A stretch of 64,000 nucleotides of DNA from Chloroflexi bacterium ADurb.Bin180 (GTDB lineage Bacteria; Chloroflexota; Anaerolineae; UBA2200). Below are positions 9,156 to 17,277 of the stretch, piece after piece (position 1 is the stretch's first letter; the number at the start of each line of letters is the position of its first letter). Location of the stretch: contig MWCV01000005.1 of assembly GCA_002070215.1 (NCBI GenBank), positions 43,054 to 107,053 of the forward strand. Direction: 5' to 3'. A program made the position numbers and the translations under genes. A model generated the notes under the pieces. It saw only the letters and a list, made by a program, of their open reading frames with translations, was not told where the DNA came from and did no database searches.

Positions 9156-10460
9156 TTGCCCAGAGAATACCTCTCCACAGCCCCCAGACCAGAACGCGCC
9201 TACCTGGTAGGGGCGGAAATCAAAGGGACCAGCTCGGCCTGGAGTCTGGAGGACTCGGTCAGCGAGTTGAGCCGGCTGGCTGATACCGCGGGCCTGGAGG
9301 TAGTGGGCCAGACTCTGCAACGCCTGGCGACCATCAATCCGGGGACCTTCATCGGCAAGGGCAAGGTCGAGGAGCTCTCGCTACTGGCCCGGGAACTAGA
9401 TGTAGACGTGTTTGTCTTTGACGATGAGCTCACGCCGGCTCAGCAGCGCAACCTCGAGCGCGAACTCAAGGAGAAGGTGCTGGACCGCACGGCGCTCATC
9501 CTGGACGTGTTCGCCGGCCACGCGCAGACTCGAGAAGGCGCACTCCAGGTGGAGCTGGCGCAGTATGAGTATCGACTGCCGCGGCTCACCAGGGCCTTCA
9601 CCAATCTCGCCCAGCAGACTGGCGGCGGAGCCGCCAGAGGAGGCGCTGCTGGAGTGGGTCTTCGCGGGCCAGGCGAAACCAAGCTCGAGACGGACCGCCG
9701 GCTGGTGCGCCACCGCATCACACAGCTCAAGAAGGAACTGGAGCAAGTGCGCAGCCACAGGGAGCAGTACCGCCGGCACCGGCGTCAGCAGGGAACCCCT
9801 GTCGTGTCGATGGTAGGCTATACGAACGCAGGCAAGTCCACACTGCTGAACGCTCTGACCGGCGCTGGCGTCCTGGCGACAGACCGGTTGTTTGCCACCC
9901 TTGACCCGGTCACCAGGCGACTGACGCTTCCCGGCGGAAAAGAGGTGTTGATCACCGACACGGTTGGCTTCATCCAGAAGCTGCCCACGCAACTGGTGGC
10001 GGCCTTTCGGGCCACCCTTGAGGAGATCACCGAGGCCGACCTCATCCTGCACGTCATCGACATAACACACCCCAATGCAGCCCAGCAAATGCAGACCGTT
10101 GAGGCAGTGCTGACCGAGATTGGCGTCAGGGACAAGCCAGTTGTCCTCGCTCTGAACAAGGTTGACCTGCTCGCCGACCTGCGCCAGTCCAATGAATGGG
10201 CATCGGCTCGCGGCAACGCGGTGCCCATTTCGGCACTCTGTGCCAGGGGCCTCGACCAACTGCTGTTCCGCATCGAGTCGGCGCTGGCCGCGCAGATGGT
10301 GCCGGTACGTGCCACCATCCCCTATACTGCCAGCGAGCTGATCGCTCAGTTCCATCGGTTGGGCATCGTGGCTGAGGAACGCGCCAGAGCCAAGGGCGTG
10401 TTGCTCGAAGGTCGAATACCGCCGGGGCTGTTGAGTCGACTCGAACCCTATCTCGAGTAG
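9156..10460 (+). CDS. hflX: HflX ribosome-associated GTPase
   Basis: GTPase that splits stalled or stressed ribosomes. The N-terminal HflX domain (about residues 15-160) contains GTFIGKGKVEEL and DVFVFDDELTPAQQRNLE, followed by a Gly-rich linker and GPGETKLETDRR. The G domain has the P-loop GYTNAGKS at 221-228, DTVGFIQKLP for G3 and NKVD for G4. The start is a TTG at 9156; GGAGGA lies at ideal distance and the nearby ATG at 9149 is out of frame. It lies 21 bases after the aminotransferase gene, so the two may be cotranscribed. Confidence 0.94.
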   Translation: MPREYLSTAPRPERAYLVGAEIKGTSSAWSLEDSVSELSRLADTAGLEVVGQTLQRLATINPGTFIGKGKVEELSLLARELDVDVFVFDDELTPAQQRNLERELKEKVLDRTALILDVFAGHAQTREGALQVELAQYEYRLPRLTRAFTNLAQQTGGGAARGGAAGVGLRGPGETKLETDRRLVRHRITQLKKELEQVRSHREQYRRHRRQQGTPVVSMVGYTNAGKSTLLNALTGAGVLATDRLFATLDPVTRRLTLPGGKEVLITDTVGFIQKLPTQLVAAFRATLEEITEADLILHVIDITHPNAAQQMQTVEAVLTEIGVRDKPVVLALNKVDLLADLRQSNEWASARGNAVPISALCARGLDQLLFRIESALAAQMVPVRATIPYTASELIAQFHRLGIVAEERARAKGVLLEGRIPPGLLSRLEPYLE

Positions 10461-10500
10461 AGCCCTCGCAACCTGTGGACAGGAGGGTCGAAGCAGCGCC

Positions 10501-12231
10501 ATGAGAGAGATCAAGGGGTTGGCGGCGTCTGACGGCATTGCGGTTGGGCCATCCTTCGTGTATCCGTCCCAGGCGCAGGCCTACCGTGAGACTTGTACGC
10601 CCGAGGAACGAGCTGTTCAAGTCCAGCGACTCGGCCTGGCCTTCGCGAAGGCCCACGACGAGCTTGATGTGGTGTACCAGAAAGCTCGTGGCACCGCAGG
10701 GGAAGAGGCCGCGGCCATCTTCCTCGCTCACCAGGAGTTCCTTGAGGACCCGGCGCTGCGCGACGAGGCAGAGAAGCTCATTCAGGATTCCAGTTTCACT
10801 GCAGAGGCCGCGACCAGGACGGCCTTTGAGCTGTACGCGCAGCAGCTTGAAGCTCTGGAGGACTCCTACTATCGAGAGCGCGCCGTCGACCTCAGAGATG
10901 TCTCACGGCGAGTCGTGCGCATCCTCACCGGGGCGCAAGATGTGGCTGCTCTGGCCAATCTGAACGAACCGGTGATTGTCGTGGCCCACGACCTGACGCC
11001 CTCGGACACCGCGCAGATGGACAAGTCAAAGGTGCTGGGCTTTTGCACCGCATCAGGCGGCCTCACCTCACACACGGCGATCCTCGCCCGGATTCTCGGC
11101 ATTCCGGCGGTCGTGGGCCTGGGCGAGTCGCTGCTCGAGGTTACGGACGGGCAGACGCTAATCGTGGATGGCAGAGGCGGCCGGGTGATAACAGACCCGG
11201 ATGCAGGGACCAGAGCCGAGTTCCTGCGAAAGAAGCACCAGTGGCTGGGCGAACAGACGAGGCTCAAGTCGGCCGCATCGCGCCAGGCCACAACCAAGGA
11301 CGGCCACCCGGTGCAGGTAGTGGCCAACATCGCCGATGCGACCTCGGCGCAGGTCGCGCTGGATTGCGGAGCAGAGGGCGTAGGACTGTACCGGACAGAG
11401 TACCTGTACCTGAACCGCCAGAGCATCCCCACGGAGGCTGAGCAATACCGTGACTACCGGGCGGTAGCTGATGTGATGGGCTCACGGCCTCTGCTGATCC
11501 GAACCCTCGACATCGGCGGAGACAAGCAACTGCCGTACGTCGACTTTGGCCACGAGCAGAACCCCTTTCTCGGATGGCGTGCCATTCGGCTCTGCCTCGA
11601 TAGGCCAGAGCTGTTTGAGCCGCAGCTTCGCGCCATTCTGCGCGCTAGCGCAGACCGCAACGTGCAGATCATGTTCCCGATGGTGGCGACTCTGTGTGAA
11701 CTACGGCGAGCCAGGCGGGCCGTCGAGCGGGTGAAGCAGCAATTGCGCGATGAGAACATCCCCTTTGACCCGCAGACGCCGATCGGCATCATGGTGGAGA
11801 TTCCATCGGCCGCTATGGCCGCCGACCTGATCGCCCCCGAGGTGGATTTCTTTAGCATCGGCAGCAACGATCTCATCCAGTACACTCTGGCCTGCGATAG
11901 AGGCAATGAGCGCGTCGCGCATCTGTATGACCCGCTGAACCCCGCCGTGCTGCGATTGATCCAGCGGGTGATCGAGGCAGGTCACCAGGCAGGGAAATGG
12001 GTCGGCATGTGCGGCGAGATGGCAGGCGATCCAGAGGCCATTTCGGTGCTGCTCGGACTGGGCCTGGACGAGTTCAGCATGAACCCGTCTGCTATCCCCG
12101 TGGCCAAAGAGCTGCTTCGTGCGCTCACCGTTCGGCAGGCGAGGGAAATCGCAGCGAGAGTCCTCGGTATGAGCACGTCTGACGAGATTCGGGCGTACCT
12201 TGCCACACTCGGACTCCCGGCCCGTGGCTAG
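10501..12231 (+). CDS. ptsI: Phosphoenolpyruvate-protein phosphotransferase (PTS enzyme I)
   Basis: Enzyme I takes phosphate from PEP onto a histidine and passes it to HPr. The phospho-histidine is His191 in GGLTSHTAILAR. The PEP-binding barrel has GIMVEIPSA and the catalytic cysteine in GMCGEMAGDP. Length 576 aa is that of a plain enzyme I, without an N-terminal GAF or PTS fusion. No HPr, EIIA or sugar permease gene is in the window, so its partners must be elsewhere, or it serves a regulatory branch. It starts 40 bases after hflX with a GGAGGGTCG ribosome site. Confidence 0.93.
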   Translation: MREIKGLAASDGIAVGPSFVYPSQAQAYRETCTPEERAVQVQRLGLAFAKAHDELDVVYQKARGTAGEEAAAIFLAHQEFLEDPALRDEAEKLIQDSSFTAEAATRTAFELYAQQLEALEDSYYRERAVDLRDVSRRVVRILTGAQDVAALANLNEPVIVVAHDLTPSDTAQMDKSKVLGFCTASGGLTSHTAILARILGIPAVVGLGESLLEVTDGQTLIVDGRGGRVITDPDAGTRAEFLRKKHQWLGEQTRLKSAASRQATTKDGHPVQVVANIADATSAQVALDCGAEGVGLYRTEYLYLNRQSIPTEAEQYRDYRAVADVMGSRPLLIRTLDIGGDKQLPYVDFGHEQNPFLGWRAIRLCLDRPELFEPQLRAILRASADRNVQIMFPMVATLCELRRARRAVERVKQQLRDENIPFDPQTPIGIMVEIPSAAMAADLIAPEVDFFSIGSNDLIQYTLACDRGNERVAHLYDPLNPAVLRLIQRVIEAGHQAGKWVGMCGEMAGDPEAISVLLGLGLDEFSMNPSAIPVAKELLRALTVRQAREIAARVLGMSTSDEIRAYLATLGLPARG

Positions 12232-12656
12232 CCCAGCCAAGTCGATTGGCATAATCCTTCGCCTCAGAGGGCTACAGCCTACCTGATAGCGACATAATCG
12301 CCTCGCGCCTTAATCCGCATGCCTGTCTTGCCGCGGGCTGTGCAGCGGCCTCTCTACACTGCTTCGTTTCGCCTCCGGAGCCCGGCACCGTGCCGCGCAC
12401 GCGGTCCAGGATCGCAGGCAAACAGCCCATGGTCGGGACCGTCCCTCTGCTTCCGGCGGCTTGTCAAACGGGATATGAAGTTCGCACTATGCTTCTTATG
12501 TAGTATTACGCCGCATTTAGCGACTTGGCCAGGCGTTCACTCTGACGCGATGTACACGGTTACGAAGCAAGATCGTGGCAGACCGTGCGCGATCAGCTTG
12601 GCAAGTTGGTGCCGATCGACCGTGCACACCGCCAGCCAGGTCGCCGTTCCGCTGGT
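12232..12656. other. Non-coding stretch between ptsI and the S41 protease pair
   Basis: About 425 bases with no convincing gene. The one long open frame here (12319-12699) has no ribosome site and protein-unlike composition. No tRNA-like TTCGA arm and no strong hairpin with a T-run was found. The only supported element is the promoter at its right edge. Confidence 0.6.
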
Positions 12657-12685
12657 TTGCCAAGGCCCCGGACCTGACGTAGAAT
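12657..12685 (+). promoter_or_regulatory. Promoter placing the S41 protease mRNA start at the ATG (leaderless)
   Basis: TTGCCA at 12657-12662, a 17-base spacer and TAGAAT at 12680-12685. The ATG is at 12692, six bases after the -10 box, so transcription should start at or within a base or two of the start codon. No Shine-Dalgarno sequence can fit in between. Confidence 0.65.
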
Positions 12686-12691
12686 CAGCAA

Positions 12692-13990
12692 ATGCGTGAC
12701 CGCTCAGAACACCCATCATTGACCGTCAAGTCCGGATCAATCTCCCACGTGAGGCTTTCATCACTTCACCAGTGGCTGCTGTTCGGCCTCGTTCTCGCAA
12801 CCGTGACGGCGGTCGCCGGCCTGGCAGGATTCCTGATCGGCCGTGGCCAGCTCTCGCTTATGGCGCGCGGGCTCCCTGGAACGCCTCCAGCACAAGCCCA
12901 GCGATTCTTGCCTTTCTGGGAGGCCTGGCTCAAGATAGAACGGCTGTTCTACTCACAGCAGCCGCTTGATCCCACGGCCATGACCTACGGAGCCATCTCG
13001 GGAATGCTCGATTCGCTGCATGATCCTTATGCCGGATTCTCTACCCCGCCCGAGCACCAGATGGAGAATGAGGGCTTTGCCGGTGAGTTCGGTGGGATCG
13101 GTGCCTGGCTGGCGCGGGATGAACGCGGCACCTATGTTGCTTCGCTTCAGCCTGGCTCTAGCGCTGAGAGCGCCGGGCTGGAAACTGGAGACCGGGTACT
13201 GACCGTCGCAGACAAAGAGATCGGAATGGCCGAGCTGCCGAGCACTGCCCTTCTGATCCGCGGGCCGGTGCCGTCCACAGTGCACCTGGTGGTGGAGCGC
13301 GGTGGCGCCGAGCTGTCCTTTGACATACCGCGTCTGGTCGTCGAGCGTGCGAGCGTCCAGTGGTCGATGGCCTCTGCGGCAGTGGGCTACGTGCGCATTC
13401 TGGATTTCACCGGGCGCACCGCCCACGAGTTCGCCACAGCACTGGCAGAACTGGCTGCGGCTGACGCGAGGGCCATGTTGCTTGACCTGCGGGGCAACGG
13501 AGGTGGACTGGCCTCAGCAGCGCCAGGCGTGCTGGCGCAGTTGGTGACTGGAGGCATTGCCTACCGCGAGGTGAGATCCAGTGGTGAGGAAACGCGCGTC
13601 GCAATTCCTTTCGCTGCGACCCCGCCAGCACCACTGCCTCTGGCGGTGTTGGTTGACGCTGGCACGGCGAGCGCCGCCGAGATTATCGCCGCGGCGATCC
13701 AAGACTATGAACGGGGTCCCCTGATTGGCACGAGGACCTATGGTAAGGGCTCGGTGCAGGGCCTGTTCACGCTGAAAGACGGCTCGAGCATTCGCATCAC
13801 GACGGCCAGGTGGCTTACCCCTCACGGGCGCCCGATCGAAGGCGTGGGCCTCCAGCCCGAGCTGATCGCCCAGAACGACCAAGAGGCGTTGTCCCTGGCC
13901 AAGGAATACCTAGCCAACCAGGCCGGGATCGTCGTCGAGTCGCTGCGTCTGCCCCTACTGGGCGACAGCGACGGAAAGGTGCTGGTCTAG
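12692..13990 (+). CDS. S41 (C-terminal processing) peptidase, first of a tandem pair
   Basis: Membrane-anchored serine protease of the CtpA/Tsp type. A single N-terminal membrane segment (WLLFGLVLATVTAVAG) is followed by a conserved stalk with FLPFWEAWLKIERLF, a PDZ domain (about residues 125-225, GGIGAW to the LQPGSSAESAGLETGD loop) and the protease core. The catalytic serine is in GTASAAEI and the lysine in TYGKGSVQ, so it looks active. It is followed 6 bases later by a paralogue with the same layout. Likely role: trimming or degrading extracytoplasmic proteins. Confidence 0.9.
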   Translation: MRDRSEHPSLTVKSGSISHVRLSSLHQWLLFGLVLATVTAVAGLAGFLIGRGQLSLMARGLPGTPPAQAQRFLPFWEAWLKIERLFYSQQPLDPTAMTYGAISGMLDSLHDPYAGFSTPPEHQMENEGFAGEFGGIGAWLARDERGTYVASLQPGSSAESAGLETGDRVLTVADKEIGMAELPSTALLIRGPVPSTVHLVVERGGAELSFDIPRLVVERASVQWSMASAAVGYVRILDFTGRTAHEFATALAELAAADARAMLLDLRGNGGGLASAAPGVLAQLVTGGIAYREVRSSGEETRVAIPFAATPPAPLPLAVLVDAGTASAAEIIAAAIQDYERGPLIGTRTYGKGSVQGLFTLKDGSSIRITTARWLTPHGRPIEGVGLQPELIAQNDQEALSLAKEYLANQAGIVVESLRLPLLGDSDGKVLV

Positions 13991-13996
13991 AATACT

Positions 13997-15199
13997 ATGT
14001 CAAGCTGCCGCAGATACGCCCTAATTGCGCTGCTGCTCTGTCTTGTGGGGACCGCGGTATTCGTCGCCGGGTTTGGCCTGGGGCGATACGTTTTCCCATC
14101 CAGCGACTCTCGAGCCTGGCAAGTGGCGAGCGAGCAGCGACAGCAGTTCTCCCCTTTCTGGGAGGCCTGGCGCATCATCGAGGACGAGTACTATACTGAG
14201 CAACCCCTGGACTATCAGGCGATGACCTATGGCGCGGCGCGGGGAATGGTCGCGTCCCTTGGCGATCCTCATACCGCCTTCCTCACTCCTGAGGAAGCGG
14301 ACATGTTCAGTCAGGACCTGACCGGGACCTTTGGTGGCATTGGCGTCACCATCACGCCAACAGACGACGGCTTTGTTCAAGTCGTCAAGCTCATTCCCGG
14401 TGGTCCGGCCGAGAAAACGGTCCTGCAGCCCGGTGATGTGGTTCTCGCAGTCGACGGTACCTCCATTCACGGGATGAGCCAGAACGAGGCCATCGCGCTC
14501 ATTCGGGGTGAGGTGGGCACTCAGGTCACGCTCCGAGTACGGCACGAAGGCCAGGAGATGGACCTGACACTCACCCGGGCGATCATTGCCATCCCAGTGA
14601 CCGAGCGCAAGATGCTAGACAACAACATCGCCTACCTGTACGTTGGCGAGTTCAACGCACGCGCCGCCGACCTGGTCAAGACCGACCTGACGGATCTGCT
14701 GAAGCATGAACCTCGGGGGCTGATCCTGGATCTCCGCGGCGATCCAGGGGGTTACCTGCACATCGTGGAGCAGGTGGCCGACGAGTTCCTGCCCGAAGGC
14801 GTTCTGGTGATCGAGCGCAGCTCTACCGGGGCTGAGAGTAGGCGGAACACCACCGCGAGTGGATTGGCCGAGAGCATCCCCCTGGTGGTACTGGTTGACG
14901 GTGGCAGCGCCAGCGCATCAGAAATCCTGGCCGGGGCGGTGCAAGACAGAGGCCGCGGGGTGCTGATCGGAGAACAGACCTACGGCAAGGGCTCAGTGCA
15001 GGTGACTGAGCGGCTCAGTGACCGCTCGGCCGTCGCCGTGACCATTCGTCGCTGGTTCACCCCGGCAGACCGAGCCATCGACGGCAAAGGGCTCACACCG
15101 GACATTGTTGTCGAATACACCGAAGAGGACGCAAAGGCCGGTCGTGATCCGCAACTGGACCGCGCCATCAAGTACCTGATGGAGAATACGGCGCAGTGA
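13997..15199 (+). CDS. S41 peptidase, second of a tandem pair
   Basis: Paralogue of the preceding gene, with one N-terminal membrane segment, the shared [16 protein letters not shown] stalk, a PDZ domain ([13 protein letters not shown] to GDVVLAVDG) and the S41 core with the catalytic serine in GGSASASEI and lysine in TYGKGSVQ. Its PDZ and substrate-binding region is closer to the textbook CtpA pattern than that of its neighbour. The stop TGA overlaps the GTG start of smpB (GTGA), so the two genes are translationally linked. This recalls the frequent pairing of tail-specific proteases with trans-translation, though the link here is only positional. Confidence 0.92.
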   Translation: MSSCRRYALIALLLCLVGTAVFVAGFGLGRYVFPSSDSRAWQVASEQRQQFSPFWEAWRIIEDEYYTEQPLDYQAMTYGAARGMVASLGDPHTAFLTPEEADMFSQDLTGTFGGIGVTITPTDDGFVQVVKLIPGGPAEKTVLQPGDVVLAVDGTSIHGMSQNEAIALIRGEVGTQVTLRVRHEGQEMDLTLTRAIIAIPVTERKMLDNNIAYLYVGEFNARAADLVKTDLTDLLKHEPRGLILDLRGDPGGYLHIVEQVADEFLPEGVLVIERSSTGAESRRNTTASGLAESIPLVVLVDGGSASASEILAGAVQDRGRGVLIGEQTYGKGSVQVTERLSDRSAVAVTIRRWFTPADRAIDGKGLTPDIVVEYTEEDAKAGRDPQLDRAIKYLMENTAQ

Positions 15200-15651
15200 C
15201 AGAGCAGCGCGTGCTGGCGTCGAATCGCAAGGCCTATCACGACTACTTTCTCGACGATGCCCAGGAAGCTGGCATCGTGCTTACGGGCACAGAGATCAAG
15301 TCCATCCGTGAGGGCAAGATGAACTTGCGTGATAGCTATGTACAGATCCGCAGCGGACAGGCTTTCCTCGTGAACGCCCACATATCCCCCTACTCTCAGG
15401 GCAACAGGGCCAATCCGGACCCGAGGAGAGACCGCAAGCTGCTGCTCCACAAGCGCGAAATCCGCCGCCTCCAGGCTGCCGTGCAGGAGAAGGGCCTGAC
15501 CATTGTGCCCCTCAAGGTGTACCTCAAGAACAACCGGGCCAAGGTGGAGATCGCCCTGGCCAGGGGCAAGAAACTTTATGACAAGCGCGAAGCCATAGCG
15601 AAGCGGGATTCGGACAGGCAGCTCAAGGCCGAGATCAAGAATCGCCGCTAG
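15196..15651 (+). CDS. smpB: SmpB, tmRNA-binding protein
   Basis: Binds tmRNA and brings it to stalled ribosomes. The 151-aa protein shows the family landmarks [32 protein letters not shown], the ISPYSQGN loop, [12 protein letters not shown] and the basic C-terminal tail [14 protein letters not shown]. The GTG start overlaps the S41 stop. The tmRNA gene follows 50 bases later with its own promoter, the classic smpB-ssrA neighbourhood. Confidence 0.97.
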   Translation: MTEQRVLASNRKAYHDYFLDDAQEAGIVLTGTEIKSIREGKMNLRDSYVQIRSGQAFLVNAHISPYSQGNRANPDPRRDRKLLLHKREIRRLQAAVQEKGLTIVPLKVYLKNNRAKVEIALARGKKLYDKREAIAKRDSDRQLKAEIKNRR

Positions 15652-15662
15652 TTCTGCTGCAT

Positions 15663-15691
15663 TTGACTGATGCGCCCGCCCGGAGTACAAT
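15663..15691 (+). promoter_or_regulatory. ssrA promoter
   Basis: TTGACT at 15663-15668, a 17-base spacer and TACAAT at 15686-15691. The mature tmRNA 5' end lies about ten bases downstream, as expected. Confidence 0.7.
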
Positions 15692-15701
15692 AGCCACGTA
15701 C

Positions 15702-16114
15702 GGGGATGACAGGTCTCGACGGGGAGGGCTGGCTCCGGACTGCAAGCTGAGGTGCCTCCACCTCGTAAAACAGGGGCAAAGATCAAGTGCCAATACAGCA
15801 CGAACACCGGCGTATGCTTACGCCATGGCCGCCTAAGGCGACCATAGCCTAGCAAAAAGCCCTGGCCGCTTAGCGCGGCCACGTCCACTCCGGGCTCTCC
15901 TGGGCGGTCCGGAACTGGGCGTCATCAAAGCCGAGGTGCGGTCGCTCCCACGCCGATAAGGGCGACTCAAGGCCCCTCGAGAGAGGGGATCGGCTGGCCC
16001 CCTTCAACTCTGTCGGTTGAGGTGATCCGGGGCAAGATCAATTAGCCGACTAGGCTTGTAGGATGTCCAGAGTCGATCTCTTCGGACGCGGGTTCGATTC
16101 CCGCCATCTCCACC
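15702..16114 (+). ncRNA. ssrA: Transfer-messenger RNA (tmRNA)
   Basis: One-piece tmRNA that rescues stalled ribosomes. The 5' end GGGGATG (15702-15708) pairs with CATCTCC (16105-16111) to form the acceptor stem, followed by ACC; the final A of CCA is not encoded (T at 16115). The T arm GGTTCGATTCC is at the 3' end, and the 5' part has the expected GACAGGTCTCGACGGGGA. The tag reading frame runs 15789-15836 and encodes ANTARTPAYAYAMAA then TAA, beginning with a GCC resume codon. smpB lies immediately upstream. Position and both termini are well supported. Confidence 0.95.
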
Positions 16115-16123
16115 TAGCACCGA

Positions 16124-16172
16124 GAGAGCCGCGAGCACCGCCCTAACCGGCGCCAGCCCCCGGCTCTCTTGC
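16124..16172 (+). terminator. Probable tmRNA terminator
   Basis: GAGAGCCG (16124-16131) pairs with CGGCTCTC (16161-16168), followed by TTGCATT. The long GC-rich loop contains further pairing. It lies ten bases beyond the tmRNA 3' end. Confidence 0.55.
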
Positions 16173-16176
16173 ATTG

Positions 16177-16204
16177 TTGGCCTCTCGCCGTTGATGGCTA
16201 TAAT
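16177..16204 (+). promoter_or_regulatory. mtnP promoter
   Basis: TTGGCC at 16177-16182, a 16-base spacer and a consensus TATAAT at 16199-16204, 39 bases upstream of the mtnP start. Confidence 0.6.
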
Positions 16205-16243
16205 GGCAGTGGCTGCAAACCTGCTGTTCCAGGAGAAGCGAGT

Positions 16244-17110
16244 ATGCAAAAAGCACTGTTGGGCATTATCGGCGGCAGCGGCGTCTACGATATGGAAGGC
16301 CTGACGGCAGTAACGGAAGAGCGCGTTAGCACACCCTATGGCGACCCGAGCGATGCGATCACCGTCGGCACTCTCTCTGGCACGCGGATAGCGTTTCTGC
16401 CCAGACACGGCCGCGGTCATCGCATCATGCCGGCGGAGGTCAACTCTCGGGCCAATATCTATGCGCTCAAGTCCCTGGGCGTTGAGTACATCGTGTCCAT
16501 CAGCGCCTGCGGCAGCATGCGCGAGGATTTCGCCCCACGCAGCATAGTGATCCCGGACCAGATCTTTGACCGCACCAAGTGCCGTCCGAACAGCTTCTTT
16601 GGCAACGGTCTGGTGGTCCACATCAGTTTTGATGAACCCTACTGCCCTACCCTCAGCGACCTCGTCTTCAAGGCGGTCAAGAAGACAGGAGCAACGGTGC
16701 ACAAGGGCGGCACCTTTTTGGTCATCGACGGTCCGCAGTTCTCCACCAAAGCGGAATCCAGGATCTACCGGCAGTGGGGCGTTGACATCATTGGCATGAC
16801 GGCGATCCCGGAGGCCAAGCTGGCGCGAGAGGCAGAGATCTGCTACGCGGCCATGGCCCACGTCACCGACTATGACGTCTGGCACGAAACCGAGGAGCCA
16901 GTGACCGTGGCCATGTTGATCGAGAACCTTCAGGCCAACGCTGCAGTCACCAAGCGAGCGGTGCAGTACCTCGCTCCAATGGTCCAGGCGCTGCACGAAC
17001 GCTCCTGCAAGTGCGCCAGTGCCCTGTCCACAGCGCTCATCACCGACCGTGCTTCCATCCCAGCGGCGCTCAAGCAAGACCTCGCCTTGCTTCTCGGCAA
17101 GTACCTCTAG
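16244..17110 (+). CDS. mtnP: S-methyl-5'-thioadenosine phosphorylase
   Basis: Phosphorolysis of methylthioadenosine from polyamine synthesis and related reactions, for methionine and adenine salvage. The 288-aa protein shows the purine-nucleoside phosphorylase family-2 motifs: IIGGSGVYDM for phosphate, LPRHGRGHRIMPAEVNSRANIYALK, ISACGSMRED, DGPQFSTKAES and IIGMTAIPEAKLAREAEI. The GMT block favours methylthioadenosine over guanosine-type substrates, but purine nucleosides remain possible. The ATG at 16244 follows AGGAGAAG; an in-frame extension to 16169 overlaps the promoter and is rejected. Confidence 0.92.
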   Translation: MQKALLGIIGGSGVYDMEGLTAVTEERVSTPYGDPSDAITVGTLSGTRIAFLPRHGRGHRIMPAEVNSRANIYALKSLGVEYIVSISACGSMREDFAPRSIVIPDQIFDRTKCRPNSFFGNGLVVHISFDEPYCPTLSDLVFKAVKKTGATVHKGGTFLVIDGPQFSTKAESRIYRQWGVDIIGMTAIPEAKLAREAEICYAAMAHVTDYDVWHETEEPVTVAMLIENLQANAAVTKRAVQYLAPMVQALHERSCKCASALSTALITDRASIPAALKQDLALLLGKYL

Positions 17111-17124
17111 TTCGGTCGCACAAC

Positions 17125-17160
17125 GCGGGGGTGCCCAACGGTGGCGCCCCCGCTTCCTTC
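17125..17160 (+). terminator. mtnP terminator
   Basis: GCGGGGGTGCC (17125-17135) pairs with GGCGCCCCCGC (17143-17153) across a seven-base loop, followed by the pyrimidine-rich TTCCTTCTTC. It lies between the convergent mtnP and uvrA genes. Confidence 0.7.
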
Positions 17161-17277
17161 TTCTCCCCTGCCCGCGAGAGGACCGCCGCAGCCCGCCGCA
17201 GCGAGCCTGCCTTCGTATAGCAAAGGCCCCTTCAGGGCGTTTTCTTCAGTGGTGGGGGTCCGGTTCGGGTGATGGGA

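Noticed and set aside
12319..12699. 126-codon open frame between ptsI and the S41 gene
   Set aside because: No ribosome site, no known motif, overlap with the promoter, and a composition typical of random high-GC frames.
16004..17077. Long minus-strand open frame of 357 codons
   Set aside because: It lies across the tmRNA and opposite mtnP, both firmly supported, and its translation has no recognisable motif.
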